Assembly: GCA_905178155.1 (NCBI GenBank)
Contig: CAJINV010000017.1
Coordinates: forward strand, 984,722 to 1,048,721
Direction: 5' to 3'
DNA length: 64,000 nt
Origin: Amoebophrya sp. A120
Taxonomy: Eukaryota > Sar > Dinophyceae > Syndiniales > Amoebophryaceae
Part shown: one piece after another, positions 60,026 to 64,000 of the stretch
Layout of the letters: each line of letters opens with the position of its first letter
Numbering within the stretch: the first letter of the stretch is position 1
Made by a program: the position numbers and the translations under genes
Notes under the pieces: generated by a model
Told to the model about the DNA's origin: nothing
Database searches by the model: none
The model's input: only the letters and a program-made list of their open reading frames with translations

Positions 60026-61923
60026 ATGTTCGGCGGCGGCGGCTTTTTCGACGATGACCCGTTTTTTGCCGATCCCTTCGGTGTAACAAATGCAAATATG
60101 TCTTGGTGGTCTGGACGAAATGGAAAAGCTGTCATCATGCTGAAGATAATTCTTTGATGATGTATTGCACAGAGACCACAGACGGAAAGAGGCAGCCACG
60201 TATGACACATGTTTTTGGAGGGGAGTAGAGCCGTGCTACGTAGTCATGCTCGTCGAGCGATGCTCTTTGCTATTGTGCGTCAGCAATGGTCCTCCCCGGT
60301 CTACAGCATACATCACAAACTCCTCAGTGTTAGCCATGCCATATAAGCATTGCAGAAAATCTTGGATTCTTCCAGACGATGATCCAGAGGGCAGAGACAA
60401 GTTTGCAATGCATACCGTCGCCAGGCAGGCTCGCAACAGCAGCCACACCCACGTGACAGTAGGGGCGGCAGAAGCTCGCAGAATCAGCAGCAGCTCGCGA
60501 GGCCACGGTAGCACTTGCTGCATTGGTTCTTCTAGTTGCATGCTACTCGTGTTTTTATGCGGTCCTGGTGTTGTACATCATTTTCATCAAGTACACAACT
60601 GCAATGGAGATGTAGTAGCTCTATAATATTACAGTTTTTTTCGATTAAAACCAAAGAACACTCCACCATAACATGCAGGGACCCTTTCGCCGCTATGGAG
60701 CAGCGGATGTCGCAGATGATGGGAGGCGGCGGCATGATGATGCCCAGCGGCGGGGGGTTTGGTATGTTTGGCGGAGATCCGTTTGGCGATATGCAGAGTT
60801 CTTCCATGTCAAGTATGATCTCGAGCAGTCGTGGTGGTGGCGGAGGCGGTTCTTTCTCGTCCTCGAGCACGATGGTTTACTCCTCGAAAATGGGTCCGGA
60901 CGGAAAAATGCACACGGAGCGATTTTCCTCCAGTGCAGTGCGGGACGGGCAGCGAGACGCGTTCGAGCAGCAGCAAGCGTATTCCAACTCTTCCACGGGC
61001 GTGGACAAAATGTCAATGGAGCGGCAATATCAACTGCAAAAATGTCTGGGTCTGGAAGAATGCACGTTTGTCATGCTTGTCTGGCATGACTCTTGAGTCT
61101 ATCATGCGCGTTACCCAAGAGCCCCACTTTTCTGTCATGCAGAAACGCAGTCTGTCGTGCAGAATAGGCAACATCTAGAAGCTCAGAAACTTTTCATGCT
61201 GCGCCAGCACTTGTGGCCTCCTCATGATACGCCACCCAGCATCACAAGTTTCCAGGCTGAGACATGTTTGCAATGCATAGGCAGCACCAGAATCGCGGGC
61301 GGAAAATGGTGAAGGAGTACAGCCACGCCACCGGCGAAGACCGGCAAACGGAATTTCTCCGCGGCCTGGAAGATCACGAAAAGAGTGCGTTTGACGCCCA
61401 GTGGCACCAGGAAGTAGCTCCGCACCTGCCACGACACGGCCGCATGTCGATGCCGGCGATGAGCGGTGGATCCGCACTGCCGCAAGGTACTCGTTTTTAC
61501 AGGCTTCATTTAAATTTTCTGCATGGAGGATGTTATTGTTGACGCTTTTCTTCACTTTGTGTTTGTGCCTTTCGTTCACATGTTGTTTCGACGAGCAGGT
61601 GAATTACCTGTGGTGGGGTTTCGATGTTCATCTGGAGTTGATGCTGAAGATGCTTCGACGAGACTACCACGCTTTGTATGTTGGTCTCTTGCAGCCGTTG
61701 ATCACTGAATCGCTGCACACTTAAGGCGATAGATCGCGCTGTCGCATCAAACTTGAAGTGGGTAGTGCAGCACTTTAGTACTTCTCGCATGATTTTGAAC
61801 GAACCAGGTCCGTCGTCGCGGTCCCTCCTTGGCGGCAACGGTGCTGGAGCACGGCGCTCTGAAAACGTCACCAGCAGTCGACGAGGCGGAGGTCGTGGAG
61901 GACCTGCCTTGGAATACAGGTGA
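60026..61923 (+). CDS. MLF: Myeloid leukaemia factor (MLF) family protein
   Basis: Four exons: 60026-60081, 60679-61027, 61285-61486 and 61808-61923, sum 723 bases, 240 residues. The MLF family is conserved in eukaryotes; animal members are nucleo-cytoplasmic regulators that bind chaperones and transcription factors. Evidence: the N-terminal FFDDDPFFADPFG + DPFAAMEQRM pattern; Met/Gly-rich MMGGGGMMMPSGGGFGMFGG; the core SSSSTMVYSSKMGPDGK, then GVDKMSMERQ + HQNRGRK and HATGEDRQTEFLRG, with FDAQW, all in the family order; and an Arg/Gly-rich end (SSRRGGGRGG). Intron 2 is introner D2 and intron 3 is GT-AG. Intron 1 joins the two halves in frame only if shifted one base from GT-AG; alternatively a GT-AG acceptor about 24 bases upstream of exon 2 would add eight residues. 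Confidence 0.85.
61028..61279 (+). mobile_element. Introner D2 (family D) in the MLF gene
   Basis: 252 bp. Left end TATCAACTGCAAAAATGTCT; the right end reversed is TATGCATTGCAAACATGTCT. TSD GGCAA/GGCAG (61023-61027, 61280-61284). Excision gives GAG CGG CAA CAC CAG in frame. Interior is about 90% similar by eye to D1. Confidence 0.85.
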
Positions 61924-63137
61924 AGCAAAACTGCAGGCGTCGTGGCTGCCGAAATGGGTCGTCGTGGCGAGCAAGTACAACATAATCGCAACTGCACAAG
62001 TCTAGTCGTTGGAGTTTTTTTGCGCTCAACCAGAAAACAAATCTGAAAACAAATTCTAGTTCTTGTCCTTACAACTGAGCAAAAGCTAGTGCCGCCTACG
62101 CCGGTGTCTGCGCTACTGAAGTCGCGCATCAACGGTGGTCCATTTATTTGATCAACATCTGCCACCTCCACCTGGCCGCCGATCGTGCGATAGCGGCGCC
62201 TTCATTTACTTGTGGGCCTAATCATTTGGGAGGACGCGACGCAGCTGGAAAAACTCGCAGAGGAGGACGCGATCACTGTCATTTCCACCTCGAATAGATT
62301 TTCACATCATTCCAATGAAAATCAAAATGGATTCGGATGAAATAATCTGTGATAAAATATTTGGATGAACTTCTACAAGATCAGGAATGCAAGCAAGAGA
62401 AGCCGTGGTATTTTTTTACTTGTTTTCACAACTGCACTAGAAGTGTCAAGATGGGAATTCGTTGGAGATTCGGTGGTGGAGTATCAATTACAGAAGTAAT
62501 ATTACGAAGGAAATAGTGGCCATAGAAGTTTCAGTTTGTCACTCATGATTTACATTTTTGTGATTTGTTGGCTTACAACAAAAAGGGTTGGGCAGCTCTG
62601 CTGCATACCATGAAAATGAGTCCGAGGCTAAGAAACTTGTGGTGGTTCATCAATGGAGTCCCCGACAAGCATGTCAGGATGCTCTTCCATTGGTGCGCTA
62701 AGAAACTGTAAATCCGACCCCCCCGCCGCTGAACGGTAATTGCGTCAACATGCACCACAACACGTGTTTAGTTGACCGAAATAAGCGCAGCTACTAGTTC
62801 CTGACTTTTTCCCGGCCATGCTGTTCCTTCAGGGTCGAGATCGCTTTCCGCGACTCGTAGTTTATCCTCGTCGAGATGTTGATCGTGATGTTGATCACGA
62901 AGTCGATGATCTTCTTTATCTTTATTGTACTTGACGAGCACGACGACGGCTTGAAACGAGGCAAAAAAACGTTCTAAAAGATGAGAGTTTGTTAGTAGAC
63001 GAGAGCAAAGAAAAAGAACAGCGTGTGCGCTTCTTAAGGTGAGCGGGAAAGAAAAAGAAAGCTACACTGGAACAGGATTGGGAGGACGGTGCGATTACCG
63101 CCTGACGTGCGCAATACATTAGCGAAGATTCTTCACG
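61924..63137. other. Intergenic region
   Basis: AT-rich non-coding between the MLF gene and the NAD(P)-binding gene. A frame stays open from 61808 past the MLF stop to about 62004, but it is out of frame with MLF exon 3. No repeats seen. Confidence 0.4.
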
Positions 63138-63893
63138 ATGGCAGCCCCAGGTCGTCCTCCGAAGATTTTGGTTTTCGGCGCCAGCGGGCAGACTGGGAAG
63201 TACGTGACGAAATTCGCGCTCGAGTCTTCGAATGGCTACTGTGTGGTCGCGTTCGTCCGCACCCCCGACAAGTTGCGATCGCTGCTGCGCGACCTGGGCG
63301 TCCAGCAATCCGTCATCGATGCGCGTCTCGAGATCGTGCAGGGTGATTTGACTGATGCCGACGCGATTAAGAGCGTGATTCGCGAGAAGCTCACCCCCGA
63401 GACGGGCGACGTGATCATCAACTGTGCGGGGAAACCGAAGGCCTGCAGTCTGTGCGGCGGCGCGCCGCTGCTGCCGAACGCGGTGCGGGCGATCGTGGAG
63501 GCGATGCGACAGAAGGGGCTGAAGCGGTTTCTGAACCAGATGGGCGCGATGACAGTGGACAAGCGGCTGCGGCGCGATCCGTCGTACTACCCAAAGAAGT
63601 GCATGGTGCGCTGCTGTGGGCCCCTTATGTGCATCCGCGGCATGGTGGGGGACAACGAACAAGTGGCCCCGTTCCTCTACCAGGAGTGCGTCGATATCGA
63701 GTGGATCGTGAGCAGACCGGGACTGCTGGTGGAAGGGAAATCCAAGTGCGGCGAGAAACATACCATGGGTGTCGTGTCGAAGGAACCCTTTTCGACTGCG
63801 TACGTGGACCTCGGGGAGTGGACCGTGAAAGCGGTTTTCGACGCCAATCTGGTGCACACCTCGCCGACGCCGGGCTACGTCGCACGAAGATGA
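63138..63893 (+). CDS. NAD(P)-binding, NmrA-like/atypical short-chain dehydrogenase
   Basis: Single exon, 251 residues. The N-terminus PKILVFGASGQTGKYVTKF is a Rossmann β-α-β with the glycine motif GASGQTG, typical of atypical SDR/NAD(P)H-binding proteins of the NmrA type. Further support: FVRTPDKLRSLL after the second strand, the DLTDADAI segment following the third strand, and INCAGK at the fourth. A central KGLKRFLNQMGAMTVD then WIVSRPGLLVEG corresponds to the family's later strands (usual '...RPGxLxxG'). No Tyr-x-x-x-Lys active site is evident at the classical position, which is normal for this subgroup; several members are regulators or reductases of unknown substrate. The ATG at 63138 immediately precedes the Rossmann fold. 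The long minus-strand ORF over the same DNA is a shadow. Confidence 0.85.
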   Translation: MAAPGRPPKILVFGASGQTGKYVTKFALESSNGYCVVAFVRTPDKLRSLLRDLGVQQSVIDARLEIVQGDLTDADAIKSVIREKLTPETGDVIINCAGKPKACSLCGGAPLLPNAVRAIVEAMRQKGLKRFLNQMGAMTVDKRLRRDPSYYPKKCMVRCCGPLMCIRGMVGDNEQVAPFLYQECVDIEWIVSRPGLLVEGKSKCGEKHTMGVVSKEPFSTAYVDLGEWTVKAVFDANLVHTSPTPGYVARR

Positions 63894-64000
63894 GCGCTGA
63901 AACCATGACTCTAACGTCGCTCGTCGTCCTCGACAGATGAAATAAATGAATGTGATCTCCATTTCCAGGAGGAGCGTCAATCCGGATCACTGCTGTGTGG
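63894..64000. other. Downstream sequence to the window end
   Basis: About 100 bases after the stop of the NAD(P)-binding gene; presumably 3' UTR. Nothing else visible. Confidence 0.4.

Noticed and set aside
62922-63980. 352-codon ORF on the minus strand
   Set aside because: It is the antisense shadow of the NAD(P)-binding gene, whose + frame has a clear Rossmann fold.

Overview
This window looks like nuclear DNA of a eukaryotic protist, most likely a parasitic dinoflagellate of the Syndiniales (an Amoebophrya-like genome). The reasons are: all supported genes lie on the + strand; coding exons are GC-rich and full of Ser/Ala/Lys/Glu low-complexity sequence; one gene has a RING-CH architecture that I associate with dinoflagellates; and many introns are short repeats with terminal inverted repeats (TIRs) and target-site duplications (TSDs) instead of GT-AG ends. 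From memory, non-canonical repeat-bearing introns have been reported in Amoebophrya. The assignment is an inference.

Layout: 1-1409 GC-rich then AT-rich non-coding; 1410-4918 RING-CH protein; 6400-25496 two very large low-complexity ORFs that may be one gene; 26816-29922 SR/RG-rich protein whose second intron holds a 1.5-kb TIR element; 30728-33820 PPPDE-type thiol peptidase; about 36560-45238 a 13-exon gene with nine introner-type introns; 45239-48352 no supported gene; 48353-49458 Mpv17-family membrane protein; 50446-53189 coiled-coil protein; 55838-58726 TMEM231-like ciliary transition-zone protein; 60026-61923 myeloid-leukaemia-factor (MLF) protein; 63138-63893 NAD(P)-binding NmrA-like protein.

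The outstanding feature is a set of 19 introner elements (109-431 bp, several families). All but one begin TAT (one begins TAC) and all end ATA. They carry TIRs and are flanked by 5-bp direct repeats. Removing one element plus one repeat copy closes the host reading frame in every case. Complete models built this way sum to multiples of three (for example 13 exons giving 1,886 codons including the stop). Only two of the 19 can be read as GT-AG introns. They appear to be non-autonomous DNA transposons that act as introns without conventional splice sites.

Two larger elements (28244-29739 and 36743-37385) share the terminus GARCGGGGTCACAAA, 3-bp TTA/TAA duplications and a hairpin inside each TIR, resembling PIF/Harbinger-type elements. 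Both lie within introns.

The genes do not form a pathway. TMEM231 implies a flagellated stage; the others are housekeeping or unknown. All domain calls were made by eye.
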